DNA from: Acidobacteriaceae bacterium
GTDB taxonomy: Bacteria > Acidobacteriota > Terriglobia > Terriglobales > Acidobacteriaceae
Assembly (NCBI GenBank): GCA_027307045.1
Contig: DAHUXR010000023.1
Span: 1-48,850 of the forward strand
Length of the DNA: 48,850 bases
Direction of reading: 5' to 3'
Shown: positions 15,990 to 24,780 of the stretch, in pieces
How the letters are laid out: the number at the start of each line of letters is the position of its first letter
How positions within the stretch are numbered: position 1 is the stretch's first letter
Notes under the pieces: generated by a model
Told to the model about the DNA's origin: nothing
Seen by the model: only the letters and a program-made list of their open reading frames with translations
Database searches by the model: none
Position numbers and translations under genes: made by a program

Positions 15990-17204
15990 ATGGCCTACAA
16001 TGAAGCTGTGATTTCCTGGAGCGGGCGCTGGCCCGTCCGTTACCTCACTGCGACCATTACCGTGGCGCTCCCCATCGCCATTCTGGAAAAGCTCCGTCCC
16101 GATCTGAGCCAGACCAGCATTGCCCTGATCCTTGTCCTTCCGGTAATTCTGGTGGCCGTAACGCAGGGCCGCGGCCCCGCTCTGTATGCCTCCATCCTTG
16201 TTGGTTTGTCGTTCAATTTTTTCTTTATCGGCCCGTACTATTCGTTCCTGATTACCCGCCCGGAAGACGTTGTGGGTTTTATTGTTTTTGTCACCACGGC
16301 CGTCCTGGTGGGCCAGCTTTCGTCGCGCCTGGAAAAGCGTGTGCTGCTGACAGAGAAGCAGAGCAAAGAACTTGTGCATGTGCGCGGCAAGTTTGAGCGC
16401 GCCGCCGCCCAGGCCGCTGAAGCCGACGCCCTGCGCAAGAGCGAACAGCTAAAGACTGCGCTGCTGGACGCCGTTACGCACGATCTCCGCACGCCGCTGA
16501 CCTCGATAAAAGCCGCCATCTCCACCATTCGCGCCGAATCGGTCTCGCCGGAAGTGCAGCGCGAACTTTTTGAAGTGATTGAAGAGGAATCCGATCGCCT
16601 GAATCATTTCATTCAGGGCATGATGGATCTGGCCAAGCTCCAGACGGGCGAGGTCACGCTGGCCAGTAGAAATGTTGCGCCGGAAGAAATGGTGGAAGAC
16701 GCGCTTCTCCGCGCCGCGACATTGCTTGAAGGTCACCCGGTGGAAGTCGCCATTGCCGGCGGCCTGCCTTCACCCAAGGTCGATCCTCGGTTGATTTCGC
16801 AGGTAATTTTCACTCTGCTGGAAAATGCGGCTAAATATTCTGGCCCTTCCGCAAAGATCACCGTCTCTGTGCGGCAGAAAGAAAACAACATCTGCTTCGC
16901 TGTTGATGACGAAGGTCCAGGCATTCCGTCAGAACTGCGCGGGAAGGTATTTGATAAATTCTTCCGTGCTGGAGTGCAGCCTGGGTTAGGCATGGGATTG
17001 GCCATCGCAAGAGGAATTGTGCAGGCGCACGGCGGCAAAATATGGATTGAAGATGGTCCGGAAAGAAAGGGAACGAGCGTGCAGTTCATGATTCCATTGG
17101 ATGTGCCGCCGGGCCCGACATCGGAAAACAACGTTCCAGACAATGGCAATGTCGCCGTGACTCCAGGGTCTTCGCGCATAGAAACGTCCGGTGAACACTC
17201 ATGA
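15990..17204 (+). CDS. Sensor histidine kinase, DUF4118/KdpD-C-terminal type
   Basis: A 404-residue membrane kinase. Residues 16-105 form a DUF4118 domain with four membrane helices (RYLTATITVALPIAILEKL, ALILVLPVILVAVTQGRGPALYA, the FNFFFIGPYYSF block and VVGFIVFVTTAVLVGQL), exactly the membrane module of KdpD. The H-box AVTHDLRTPLTSI has the phosphoacceptor His164, and the ATP-binding domain shows LLENAAKYS, DDEGPGIPSE and GMGLAIARGIVQAHGG. The N-terminal KdpD sensor and USP domains are missing, so this is the short KdpD type. The start is uncertain (ATG at 15990, weak ribosome-binding site). It overlaps the response-regulator gene by 4 bases (ATGA). No kdpFABC genes are in the window. Confidence 0.88.
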   Translation: MAYNEAVISWSGRWPVRYLTATITVALPIAILEKLRPDLSQTSIALILVLPVILVAVTQGRGPALYASILVGLSFNFFFIGPYYSFLITRPEDVVGFIVFVTTAVLVGQLSSRLEKRVLLTEKQSKELVHVRGKFERAAAQAAEADALRKSEQLKTALLDAVTHDLRTPLTSIKAAISTIRAESVSPEVQRELFEVIEEESDRLNHFIQGMMDLAKLQTGEVTLASRNVAPEEMVEDALLRAATLLEGHPVEVAIAGGLPSPKVDPRLISQVIFTLLENAAKYSGPSAKITVSVRQKENNICFAVDDEGPGIPSELRGKVFDKFFRAGVQPGLGMGLAIARGIVQAHGGKIWIEDGPERKGTSVQFMIPLDVPPGPTSENNVPDNGNVAVTPGSSRIETSGEHS

Positions 17205-17893
17205 CAGACGATCCCAAGAAGATACTTGTCGTGGATGACGAAGCCCAGATCACGCGTGTGTTATTGCGCGGCCTGGAATCAGCCGGATATCAGGTCCGCG
17301 TCGCGAATGACGGTCGCGCCGGCCTGGAAAGTTTCCGCACATGGCTCCCTGACCTGGTAATCACAGATCTCTCTATGCCCGGGTACACGGGGTTGGAGCT
17401 ATGTGAGCGCATACGCCAGTTGTCTGAGGTGCCTGTGCTGGTGCTCTCGGTCAAAGAGGATGAACCAACTAAAGTAAAAGCATTTGACCTTGGCGCTGAC
17501 GACTATGTTTCCAAGCCATTTGGCATGGCGGAACTCACAGCACGTGTGCGGGCTTTATTGCGTCGTTCAGGTACCCCGCCACAATCCGACGCCGCTTACG
17601 AAGCCGGAGATTTCAAGATCGATCCCCAACAGCGTTTGATTGAAGTCAATGGCAAGGCTGTGCACCTAACGCCCAAGGAGTACGACATGATTCGATACTT
17701 TCTCGCGAATCGCGGGAAAGTCCTCACCCATCGCTCCATTCTTACCGCGATCTGGGGCAGCAACAGCACGGAGCAGCCGGAATATCTGCGCGTCTTCATT
17801 GCCAACATCCGTAAAAAAATAGAACAAGACCCGCGCTCTCCTAAATACATAAAGACTGAGCCTTGGATTGGCTATAGATTTGATGCGGAGTAA
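17201..17893 (+). CDS. OmpR/KdpE-family response regulator
   Basis: A 230-residue two-domain regulator. The receiver (residues 7-120) has the acidic pair in VVDDE, phosphoacceptor Asp56 in VITDLSMPGYTG, and the conserved Lys in YVSKPFG. The C-terminal winged helix (about 130-228) shows LTPKEYDMIRYFLANRGKVLTHR and the final IRKKIEQDPRSPKYIKTEPWIGYRF (quoted in blocks), which is strongly KdpE-like. Start at 17201 overlaps the kinase by 4 bases. A perfect direct repeat lies between this gene and the next permease gene, the pattern bound by OmpR-family dimers. Whether it responds to potassium is inferred from its resemblance to KdpE. Confidence 0.92.
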   Translation: MTDDPKKILVVDDEAQITRVLLRGLESAGYQVRVANDGRAGLESFRTWLPDLVITDLSMPGYTGLELCERIRQLSEVPVLVLSVKEDEPTKVKAFDLGADDYVSKPFGMAELTARVRALLRRSGTPPQSDAAYEAGDFKIDPQQRLIEVNGKAVHLTPKEYDMIRYFLANRGKVLTHRSILTAIWGSNSTEQPEYLRVFIANIRKKIEQDPRSPKYIKTEPWIGYRFDAE

Positions 17894-17920
17894 TTCTTCC
17901 CTGCTTTCTTATTGCTGAAA

Positions 17921-17941
17921 TCTTAATGCCTTCTTAATGCC
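17921..17941 (+). promoter_or_regulatory. Direct-repeat box, candidate KdpE-like operator
   Basis: TCTTAATGCC occurs at 17921-17930 and again at 17932-17941, an 11-bp period (one helical turn), 35 bases upstream of the second permease ATG. OmpR-family dimers bind head-to-tail repeats of this spacing. A single related half (TTCTTAATG) occurs at about 21914, upstream of the small gene at 21960. Confidence 0.6.
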
Positions 17942-17975
17942 CTGCGGACGTATGTTGAACGATGGAGCAGGCAAT

Positions 17976-20252
17976 ATGAATGCAACATTGGAAAAACTTC
18001 GTCGTCCGGCCATTCCGGTTTTCGTGGCGACCACCGTCATGCTCTCCTTCATTTCTTTCTGGCGGGCCGCGGCCATTGTGCTCGCCGATCTTGCATCTTC
18101 AGCTTATTACGTTGGTGGTGACACGGAAAACGTGATCGGCAAAAGCGCGCCCTGGTTTGTTTTGGCCGTCATGCTTTTCAGCTATGCCGTGCGCGCTGTT
18201 TACATAGAATCCAGCAGTATGTTCGTCCGCGGAGGTGTGTACCGCGTGGTGAAAGAAGCCATGGGCGGAACGCTGGCCAAGCTTTCCGTCTCTGCTTTGC
18301 TCTTCGATTACGTTCTCACCGGCCCCATCAGCGCCGTTTCCGCCGGACAGTACATGGCCGGCTTCGTGCAAGACCTGAGCGCACGAGTGGGTCATCCTAT
18401 TCAAGTCCCGATGAATGCTTTTGCCGCGGTGTTCGGCGTGGCCGTAACCCTGTATTTCTGGTGGAAGAACATCCAGGGCATTCATGAGTCGAGCCAGAAA
18501 GCGTTGCGCATCATGCAAATCACTACCGTGATGGTGGTGATCCTTATTGGCTGGTGCCTGTTCACGCTCTCCAGGACCGGCTTTCATCTGCCGCCCGCTC
18601 CGGTCATGTCAAATATGAAGTTGAATGGCAACTTTTTTGGCTGGCTCTCTGGCTCCTGGTTTTCACATCTGACGTTTGTCGTCCTGCTGGTAGGCTTTGG
18701 CCATTCCGTGCTGGCGATGAGCGGGGAAGAATCTCTGGCCCAGGTCAATCGCGAAATTCAGGCTCCTAAGCTCAAGAATTTAGAACGCGCCGGAGTGGTT
18801 ATTTTCCTTTACAGCCTTCTGTTCACGTCGCTTGTCTCGTTCTTTGCGGTAATGATCATTCCTGACGGCGTGCGGCCCACGTACTTCGGCAACCTGATCA
18901 GCGGCCTTGCAATGTACATGGCAGGCCCTTACAACCTCAAGCTGCTGTTCCAGGGCTTTGTGGTAATCGTGGGCGTACTGATTCTTTCCGGTGCCGTTAA
19001 CACCGCAATTGTGGGCGCCAATGGCGTGTTGAATCGGGTGAGTGAAGATGGCGTGCTCACGCCGTGGTTTCGCCGGCCACACAAGAAGCATGGAACAACT
19101 TTTAGATTGATCAATCTGATAGTTGGTCTTCAGGTTTTGACCATCGTCCTGAGCGAAGGAAACGTTTACCTGCTCGCGGCGCTGTATGCCTTTGGCGTTA
19201 TCTGGAGCTTCGCCTTCAAAGCGCTAGCCGTGCTGGTGTTGCGCTTCACTCATAAGGAACCACGCGAGTGGAAAGTTCCCGGCAACCTCAAAATCGCGGG
19301 CACAGAAATTCCCATTGGCTTAGGCCTGATCGCTCTGGTGCTGTTTTTAGTTGCCATAACCAATCTCTTTACCAAACCTTCGGCCACCATGGCTGGCGTC
19401 GCTTTCAGCGCCATCTTTTTTGCGATGTTCACGATGAGCGAGCGCTTGTCGGCGCGCATCCGCAAAGACGTTGACCATGTTGAGCAGTTTCGCGTGTATA
19501 GCAATCCGGAGCTGACCAACAAGGGGTTGAGCGTAAGGCCGGGCAATGTGCTGGTGGCAGTGCGCGACCCGGAAAATCTGGCTTATCTGCGCGAAGTACT
19601 GCAACGCACCGATACCTCCCGGCAGGATGTGGTCGTAATGACTGCGCGGCTCTATCATCGCGAGCACTCGTTTAGCGGCAGCGCGACCTATGAAGCCAGG
19701 GACATCTTTGACGATTACGAGCAGGAACTATTCAGCGCCGTGGTCTCCGCCGCTGAAAAGCAGGGCAAACCAGTATCACTGCTGGTGGTGCCCGGCAGCA
19801 ATGTTTTTGACACGATTCTGATGACGGCTCAACAGCTCCATTCTGACAAGGTCGTCACCGGGTATTCAGAAAAGCTTTCTCCCGATCAGCAAGCCAAGCT
19901 CACGGGTGATGCATGGGAACATCTGCCTGACCCCAAGCCTCGATTGTCACTGGAACTGGTGGATCGAACGGGAACCACGGTTCAATATTGCCTTGGCCCG
20001 CACACGCCGACGCTGCGTCCTGAAGACGTGCAATTGATGCATGCTATCTGGCTGGACTTGACCAAGGACCTTGAATTCAGCGGCCTTCATCACTATCACG
20101 TAGTCGCCCTCGCCTTGCGAGAGCTACAGCTTAAGCTCAAGACCGGCGAGAGAGAAGAGCTTTTGCAGGAACTCTCGCATGACATTCTGGGCCTCACGAA
20201 CCACGCCACCAACGGAGCTGGTGTGCCTGCAATTCGCGACAAAAAGTTCTGA
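17976..20252 (+). CDS. APC-superfamily permease (KimA/KUP-like), second paralogue
   Basis: A 758-residue paralogue of the permease at 12850-15231, with the same order of membrane blocks: TTVMLSFISFWRAAAIVLAD, FVRGGVYRVVKEAMGGTLAK, FDYVLTGPISAVSAGQYMA, FGHSVLAMSGEESLAQVNRE and SGAVNTAIVGANGVLNRVSED. The cytosolic C-terminal domain (from about residue 510) again has GNVLVAVRDPENLAYL and GKPVSLLVVPGSNVF. The start at 17976 has GGAG eight bases upstream; the open frame extends further up, but the direct-repeat operator lies there. It follows the response-regulator gene and is followed 14 bases later by an outer-membrane protein gene, so the three may form one unit. The substrate is not certain. 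Confidence 0.8.
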   Translation: MNATLEKLRRPAIPVFVATTVMLSFISFWRAAAIVLADLASSAYYVGGDTENVIGKSAPWFVLAVMLFSYAVRAVYIESSSMFVRGGVYRVVKEAMGGTLAKLSVSALLFDYVLTGPISAVSAGQYMAGFVQDLSARVGHPIQVPMNAFAAVFGVAVTLYFWWKNIQGIHESSQKALRIMQITTVMVVILIGWCLFTLSRTGFHLPPAPVMSNMKLNGNFFGWLSGSWFSHLTFVVLLVGFGHSVLAMSGEESLAQVNREIQAPKLKNLERAGVVIFLYSLLFTSLVSFFAVMIIPDGVRPTYFGNLISGLAMYMAGPYNLKLLFQGFVVIVGVLILSGAVNTAIVGANGVLNRVSEDGVLTPWFRRPHKKHGTTFRLINLIVGLQVLTIVLSEGNVYLLAALYAFGVIWSFAFKALAVLVLRFTHKEPREWKVPGNLKIAGTEIPIGLGLIALVLFLVAITNLFTKPSATMAGVAFSAIFFAMFTMSERLSARIRKDVDHVEQFRVYSNPELTNKGLSVRPGNVLVAVRDPENLAYLREVLQRTDTSRQDVVVMTARLYHREHSFSGSATYEARDIFDDYEQELFSAVVSAAEKQGKPVSLLVVPGSNVFDTILMTAQQLHSDKVVTGYSEKLSPDQQAKLTGDAWEHLPDPKPRLSLELVDRTGTTVQYCLGPHTPTLRPEDVQLMHAIWLDLTKDLEFSGLHHYHVVALALRELQLKLKTGEREELLQELSHDILGLTNHATNGAGVPAIRDKKF

Positions 20253-20266
20253 TTTTTGGAGAAGAT

Positions 20267-21838
20267 ATGTCTGTTAGAGCCGTGCGGCTTCTGTCAATCC
20301 CCCTTGCCTTGTTTGTGATATTGCTTCCCGCTTCTTCCCAAAGCCAATCGTCGTCGGACAATCGCAACAGCGGCGTTGTGCCTGATCGTGACCGCTTATT
20401 GCTGGAAAAGATTGATCGCCTGGAACGGCGCATTGAAGAACTTGAAGCGCGAGCGGGCATCGAGTCCACGAAGCAACAGGCCCCTCCCGCATCAGCAAGC
20501 GGAAAGCCGAATCAAGAAACTTCTCAACCGGCAACAGAAATATCGGACGGGAATTCTTCCACCACACCCGCAGAAGCTGAAGCTCCATTCGCTTTCGCTG
20601 ACTTCACATGGCTGAACGGCAACAGCCGCACAAAAGAATCTCCGCTCGATTCCAAGGTCTTTACCGGAGAATTTCGTGCCGACATCAGCTACATCTACGA
20701 CCTGAACCATCCCCAGGACCACACACTCAGCGGCACCAGTGAAAGCGGGCGTACCGGTGAGTTTCAGGTACAGCAACTAGGAGTGGGAGGAGACTTTCAT
20801 TACGGCAATGTGCGCGGGCGCTTGATGACCCAGTTCGGCATGTATTCCACCATGACGCCGCGCAACGACGCCAGCCCCGGTCGAGGCCAGTGGGACCTCG
20901 CGGACGCTTACCGCTATCTTTCTGAAGCCTACGGCGGCTACCACTTCAATGTGCTGCATGGGATCAATGTTGATGCAGGCATTTTCATGTCTTACGTTGG
21001 ACTGTTCAGCTATTACAACTTTGATAACTGGGCTTATCAGCCTTCATACGTGTCGTCGAACACTCCATGGTTCTTCAACGGACTGCGCATCCAGATTTTT
21101 CCCACGGCGAAATTGAAGATCGAGCCCTGGCTGGTGAACGGCTGGCAGTCTTATGGCGTTTTCAACGGGCGTCCCGGTGGAGGTCTGCAAGTTTTATGGC
21201 GGCCAAACGGTGCAGTCTCGATCCTCACCAATTCATATCTGCTGGGGCAGGACACGTTGGGAGCGCCGCACCGCACGCGATACCACAGCGATGACAGCAT
21301 TGAAGTCAAATACTATGACAATCCAGCGAAATTCGCGGACAAAGCAGCGTTCTCGCTCACCGTGGATGCCGGTTGCGAAAGCGGCAGCGGCGTAAGCTGC
21401 TTCGGCGACTCCAGGCAGGGACCGAAGCAGTCCTTCCTTGGCGCCATGCTTTACAACCGCGTTTGGTTCCACAAAGACCTTTATGCAGTCACTCTGGGTG
21501 GCGGCGCTATCACCAATCCTGGCCGGTATCTTGTTCTTCTTCCTCCCATCAATGGCGCGACCGCTTTCTCCGGCACTCCTTACTTTACGTTGAACCCCGG
21601 AGACCAGTTCAAGGCGTGGGACGCATCCAGTACATTCGATTACATGCCCAGCCAGTTCGTGACTTTCCGTTTTGAATATGACCATCGTGCCGCCAACGTT
21701 CTCTATTTTGCCGGCGCCGGGGGAATCACACCTCCGGGCGGCAACATCGGCGCGCCAGGTTCTTTGGTTCCGGGCTTCTTCCCAGACCTGCGCAAACGCG
21801 AAAATCGCTTCAATCTGGCATTGTTGGTGAAGCTCTAA
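20267..21838 (+). CDS. Outer-membrane beta-barrel protein (BBP2-like)
   Basis: A 523-residue exported protein. A signal peptide (1-27, ending near PASSQSQ) precedes a short coiled coil (about 40-63, LLLEKIDRLERRIEELEA) and a Pro/Ser/Thr/Glu-rich linker to about 105. The rest alternates short aromatic/polar strands (FTGEFRADISYIYDL, GGYHFNVLHGINVDAGIFMS, WFFNGLRIQIFPTAKLKIEPW, VTFRFEYDHRAANVLYFAG) of a beta barrel, matching the general look of the BBP2 family. The C-terminus ends in RENRFNLALLVKL. GGAGAAGAT just before ATG is a good ribosome-binding site. Its place after the permease suggests it supplies an outer-membrane pore for the same solute, or anchors to peptidoglycan through the coiled coil. 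Confidence 0.75.
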   Translation: MSVRAVRLLSIPLALFVILLPASSQSQSSSDNRNSGVVPDRDRLLLEKIDRLERRIEELEARAGIESTKQQAPPASASGKPNQETSQPATEISDGNSSTTPAEAEAPFAFADFTWLNGNSRTKESPLDSKVFTGEFRADISYIYDLNHPQDHTLSGTSESGRTGEFQVQQLGVGGDFHYGNVRGRLMTQFGMYSTMTPRNDASPGRGQWDLADAYRYLSEAYGGYHFNVLHGINVDAGIFMSYVGLFSYYNFDNWAYQPSYVSSNTPWFFNGLRIQIFPTAKLKIEPWLVNGWQSYGVFNGRPGGGLQVLWRPNGAVSILTNSYLLGQDTLGAPHRTRYHSDDSIEVKYYDNPAKFADKAAFSLTVDAGCESGSGVSCFGDSRQGPKQSFLGAMLYNRVWFHKDLYAVTLGGGAITNPGRYLVLLPPINGATAFSGTPYFTLNPGDQFKAWDASSTFDYMPSQFVTFRFEYDHRAANVLYFAGAGGITPPGGNIGAPGSLVPGFFPDLRKRENRFNLALLVKL

Positions 21839-21959
21839 CGTTTTCAACAACTCCGGGCGAGACAAAATACGCAACTATGTTTCTACCACAATTCTTTCCG
21901 GACTCTTTATAAGTTCTTAATGTGATTGCCGATTACCGTGGAATTAGCGGGAGGTAATC

Positions 21960-22115
21960 ATGGTGCACTTTCTTATAGTCTTTCTCGAGGCAGTATTCTT
22001 TATTGGTCTCGCGGGGTCCATGGTAGTGGCAATCATGGCCTTCGTCGGCGACTTTACCGATTTCTTTGAGAGCGACAAGCCTGAAGGAGCTTCAACCCAG
22101 GCAATCGGCGACTAA
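21960..22115 (+). CDS. Small single-span membrane protein, 51 residues
   Basis: ATG at 21960 is preceded by a strong GGGAGG. The product has one hydrophobic helix (about residues 4-30, FLIVFLEAVFFIGLAGSM then VVAIMAF) and a short acidic cytosolic-type tail (DFTDFFESDKPEGAS). It closes the transporter island and is followed by its own terminator. A TTCTTAATG half-repeat lies 40-50 bases upstream, similar to the box before the second permease, so it may be under the same regulator. Its size recalls accessory peptides such as KdpF, but there is no sequence evidence for that; the role is unknown. Confidence 0.65.
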   Translation: MVHFLIVFLEAVFFIGLAGSMVVAIMAFVGDFTDFFESDKPEGASTQAIGD

Positions 22116-22142
22116 CAAAAACGCGTCAACTCTCTTCCCTGG

Positions 22143-22171
22143 GCGCATGGCTGCGGCTGTGCGCTTTTTTT
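22143..22171 (+). terminator. Intrinsic terminator after the 51-residue gene
   Basis: GCGCA (22143-22147) pairs with TGCGC (22160-22164), followed directly by seven Ts (22165-22171). It ends the plus-strand unit; the next gene is on the minus strand and converges. Confidence 0.7.
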
Positions 22172-22184
22172 CGTTGGACACCTG

Positions 22185-23213
22185 TTAATAAACTGAAGGC
22201 TCGCCAGGCGGCCGCGTCTTCCAACGCCGATGCACCCACAGCCATTGCTCCGGATACCTGCGGGCATAACTCTCAATCACCTTGGTAAAAAGGGCTGTAT
22301 TAGCGATGGCATCGCCTTCATCGTCACCGGTCTTCGTGAGCTGCAAAGCCGGATCAAAGCGAATTTTATATTTGCCCAGCTCTTTGTCCCAGATTGTGAA
22401 GGCCGGCAGCACTGCCGCGCCGGTATGCAACGCCACGCGCGCAACTCCCGTGGCCGTGCATGCGGGAAGGCCAAAAAAGTCGACAAACGCGCCTTGCGGC
22501 GGCGTCATATTAGTATCCATCAGGATGCCCACCACTTCGCCGCGTTTCATTGAGGTGAGCAGGCCACGGGCAAAATCCTGCTTGCCGAACGTGCGGTTGC
22601 CATGCAGCGTGCGATAACGGTCCACAAACGCGTCCACATAAGGGTTGTCCAGAGGCCGCACCACGATGTTCATGGGATTGCCATTGAGCGAATGCACGAA
22701 TGAGCCGATTTCCCATCCGCCGAAATGCGCGGTCAGGAACAATACGCCTTTGCCGCGCGCGCGGGCCTCGGCAAAATTCTGGAAGCCATCGTAAACAGCG
22801 ATCTCTGAAACGCTTTCTTTGCGGTATAGGGGGAACAACGCAAATTCAGCCAGCTGCCGGCCCAGCCCCCTGAAGAGCGCACGCAGGATGTGCAGCTTTT
22901 CTTTTCGTGTCTTTTCCGGAAACGCCAGATCCAGATTGCGCAGGCCTACCTTGCGCAGCCGCCGGTGGACCACATATATGAACATCCCGATAGACTCGCA
23001 AACAGCCCGCGCCATCGGCCGCGGCAGCACACCGATGGAAGTGGCCAGCAGCCAGACGGGAAAATATTCAAGCTTGTGGCGAAATGTGGGCAACTGGGGA
23101 CGGTAACATCGTGGGAAAAATAATTCAAACCGGACGTAACCGGCGGCCAGTTGCGCGCTCAATAAATTGTGGTGTGTGCCGGATTCCAGCCTTGCCGGTT
23201 CACAGCAGAGCAC
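22185..23213 (-). CDS. Lipid A biosynthesis lauroyl/myristoyl acyltransferase family protein
   Basis: A member of the LpxL/HtrB family of acyl-ACP or lysophospholipid acyltransferases. From about residue 44 it matches the family: RHKLEYFPVWLLATSIGVLP, a membrane helix near the start, LRNLDLAFPEKTRKEK, the catalytic HX4E motif in TAHFGGWEIGSF, GILMDTNMTPPQGAFVDFFG and YPEQWLWVHRRWKTRP. It probably adds a secondary acyl chain to lipid A in the inner membrane. The frame opens at a GTG at 23213, but family similarity begins at about residue 42; a TTG at 23093 would give a more usual N-terminus. It is divergent from the cytochrome gene. Confidence 0.85.
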   Translation of the reverse strand: MLCCEPARLESGTHHNLLSAQLAAGYVRFELFFPRCYRPQLPTFRHKLEYFPVWLLATSIGVLPRPMARAVCESIGMFIYVVHRRLRKVGLRNLDLAFPEKTRKEKLHILRALFRGLGRQLAEFALFPLYRKESVSEIAVYDGFQNFAEARARGKGVLFLTAHFGGWEIGSFVHSLNGNPMNIVVRPLDNPYVDAFVDRYRTLHGNRTFGKQDFARGLLTSMKRGEVVGILMDTNMTPPQGAFVDFFGLPACTATGVARVALHTGAAVLPAFTIWDKELGKYKIRFDPALQLTKTGDDEGDAIANTALFTKVIESYARRYPEQWLWVHRRWKTRPPGEPSVY

Positions 23214-23254
23214 CTCAGCTATTAAGATGGTTGCGCCCTATCAAGGAGAAGACA

Positions 23255-23794
23255 ATGAAGTTTTCCCAAGCACTAGCCGCCCTTGCCGTTGTTGCGATGT
23301 GTGGCTGCAAGGCCGGTACGCCCAGCAAGACTGAGAGCACCGTGACGAATGAAGTGAAGCATGAAGTGACCATCGGCGGCAAAGACGTTAAGAACCCGAT
23401 TGCCTACACGCCCAACGCCGCCAAGGAAGGCGGCGAACACTTCCAGCATCATTGCCAGATCTGCCATGGTCTCGACGGACAAAACACCGGCGTTCCGTTT
23501 GCCAGCAAGATGGACCCGCCAGTGGCTGATCTCTCGGTAAAAGACGTCCAGGATTACACGGATGGCCAACTGAAGTGGATTATTGAAAATGGCATCAAGC
23601 CTTCCGGCATGCCGGGATGGAAAGGAATTCTGGAGGACGAGGAGATGTGGAACATCGTCCACTATATCCGCCATCTTCCCGCAAAGGGCAGCCTGGGCGC
23701 ACCTCCCATTTTCAAGGAAGAAGAGGAAGAACACGAGCACATGCATGGCGCTGCCGGTCACGACCACCACGACGCGAAGCCGGATACGCACTGA
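23255..23794 (+). CDS. Cytochrome c lipoprotein
   Basis: A 179-residue exported monohaem cytochrome. The N-terminus has a lipobox-like signal (ALAVVAMC, Cys at about residue 17), so it is likely lipid-anchored in the periplasm. The haem-binding CQICHG sits near residue 70 within GGEHFQHHCQICHGLDGQN, and the distal Met ligand is probably in KPSGMPGWKG. EMWNIVHYIRHLP is the usual C-terminal helix of class I cytochromes. A Glu/His-rich tail (EEHEHMHGAAGHDHHD) follows and could bind metal. AAGGAG six bases before ATG supports the start; the open frame upstream is ignored. It acts as a small electron carrier; its partner oxidase is not in the window. Confidence 0.88.
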   Translation: MKFSQALAALAVVAMCGCKAGTPSKTESTVTNEVKHEVTIGGKDVKNPIAYTPNAAKEGGEHFQHHCQICHGLDGQNTGVPFASKMDPPVADLSVKDVQDYTDGQLKWIIENGIKPSGMPGWKGILEDEEMWNIVHYIRHLPAKGSLGAPPIFKEEEEEHEHMHGAAGHDHHDAKPDTH

Positions 23795-23825
23795 GCGCGC
23801 GTGAATTGAAAAAGGTAATCGCGCA

Positions 23826-23854
23826 AAAAGGGAGCCGGTGTTCGGCTCCCTTTT
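23826..23854. terminator. Bidirectional intrinsic terminator
   Basis: AAAAGGGAGCCG (23826-23837) and CGGCTCCCTTTT (23843-23854) form a perfect 12-bp stem with loop GTGTT. It has A and T runs at both ends, so it can stop transcription from the cytochrome gene (plus) and the SYLF gene (minus). Confidence 0.9.
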
Positions 23855-23875
23855 GCTTTATGAAAAATTAACGGA

Positions 23876-24730
23876 TTATATTCGCACGGGCGGCGTTGGA
23901 GTGGGAGAGGGACTCGGTGTTGTTTCCGTTGCCGGAGCAGTCTCAGTCGCCGGAGTCGGCTCCGGCGTCGGTGTCGGCGTAGCCGCCGGCGGATTTACCG
24001 GGGCTGCTGGACGTGAATTGGGGGGCGGGGTCTGAGGGACTGGACTGTTCGAAGGAGCCACATCTGTCCCTGCGGCCCGTTTCACCGCGGCAAGAAATTT
24101 TTCAGCCGACTGCGGCGGTTGAACTGACCCCGTCAGAATGGTCTTGAAATCGATCTGGCGGCCATAAAGTTCGCCTGTAGCATCTTCATCCTGTTTGATC
24201 ACGGCGCCATTGAAACTTATGCCGGCAAAAAGACCCCGCGCGCGCGAATAGGTTAGGACTTCAGCGCGAAGCTTCCAGTCGGTTGAGCCTTCAGTGTGCC
24301 GTCCCACCGGGCCGGCTGCCACAGACGCATCGGCGCCGAGCTTGAACTTATTGGTAAGCAGCGCCTGCATGCCGCGATCGTTCATTACGACCATAACCAG
24401 GTCAACGGCCTGTCCGCCAATCTGCAAGCCAACGCTTCCGCCCGTTGTGGTCAAAGGCGCGGGAGCGCTCCAGCCAGTCGCCGTGCGACAGGTTGCCATG
24501 CCCCGGCCATGCGCGCCTCCTACTATAAATCCGCCCTTGAGCAGGTTTGGCACCACTGCCACGCACTTTGCCGATCCTAGAATGTCTGAGGGAATGCCCT
24601 TATCGGGAGTTGCCATAATTTCGTCTAATACGGTGGCTGCCGTTTCCAGCCGGCTGGACGCGGCTTCTGAAGCGAAGGCCCCGCTTGCAAGCGTGACTGT
24701 ACACAACACAACACGAAGCAGTGTTTTCAT
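23876..24730 (-). CDS. SYLF-domain (Ysc84) lipid-binding protein, secreted
   Basis: A 284-residue exported protein. The signal peptide (1-22) ends in ASGAFA-SEA. The SYLF/Ysc84 domain covers about 24-220: LGSAKCVAVVPNLLKGGFIV, GRGMATCRTATGWSAPAPL, GGSVGLQIGGQAVDLVMVVM, LGADASVAAGPVGRHTEG and YSRARGLFAGISFNGAVIKQD. SYLF domains bind phosphoinositide-like lipids in eukaryotes; bacterial versions have no settled role. The last 60 residues are a Pro/Thr/Glu-rich low-complexity tail (TPTPTPEPTPATETAPATE). ATG at 24730 has GGAG six bases upstream. The long 5' leader carries a terminator-like hairpin about 60 bases before the start, so expression may be controlled by attenuation. Confidence 0.88.
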   Translation of the reverse strand: MKTLLRVVLCTVTLASGAFASEAASSRLETAATVLDEIMATPDKGIPSDILGSAKCVAVVPNLLKGGFIVGGAHGRGMATCRTATGWSAPAPLTTTGGSVGLQIGGQAVDLVMVVMNDRGMQALLTNKFKLGADASVAAGPVGRHTEGSTDWKLRAEVLTYSRARGLFAGISFNGAVIKQDEDATGELYGRQIDFKTILTGSVQPPQSAEKFLAAVKRAAGTDVAPSNSPVPQTPPPNSRPAAPVNPPAATPTPTPEPTPATETAPATETTPSPSPTPTPPVRI

Positions 24731-24780
24731 AATCTCCTCAAAAATGATTTTAGTCGCTGGGAGCAGGTAAGAAGATGCGG

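Noticed and set aside
15990-17893. Calling the two-component genes kdpD and kdpE
   Set aside because: The kinase lacks the N-terminal KdpD domains and there is no kdpFABC in the window, so family-level names are safer.
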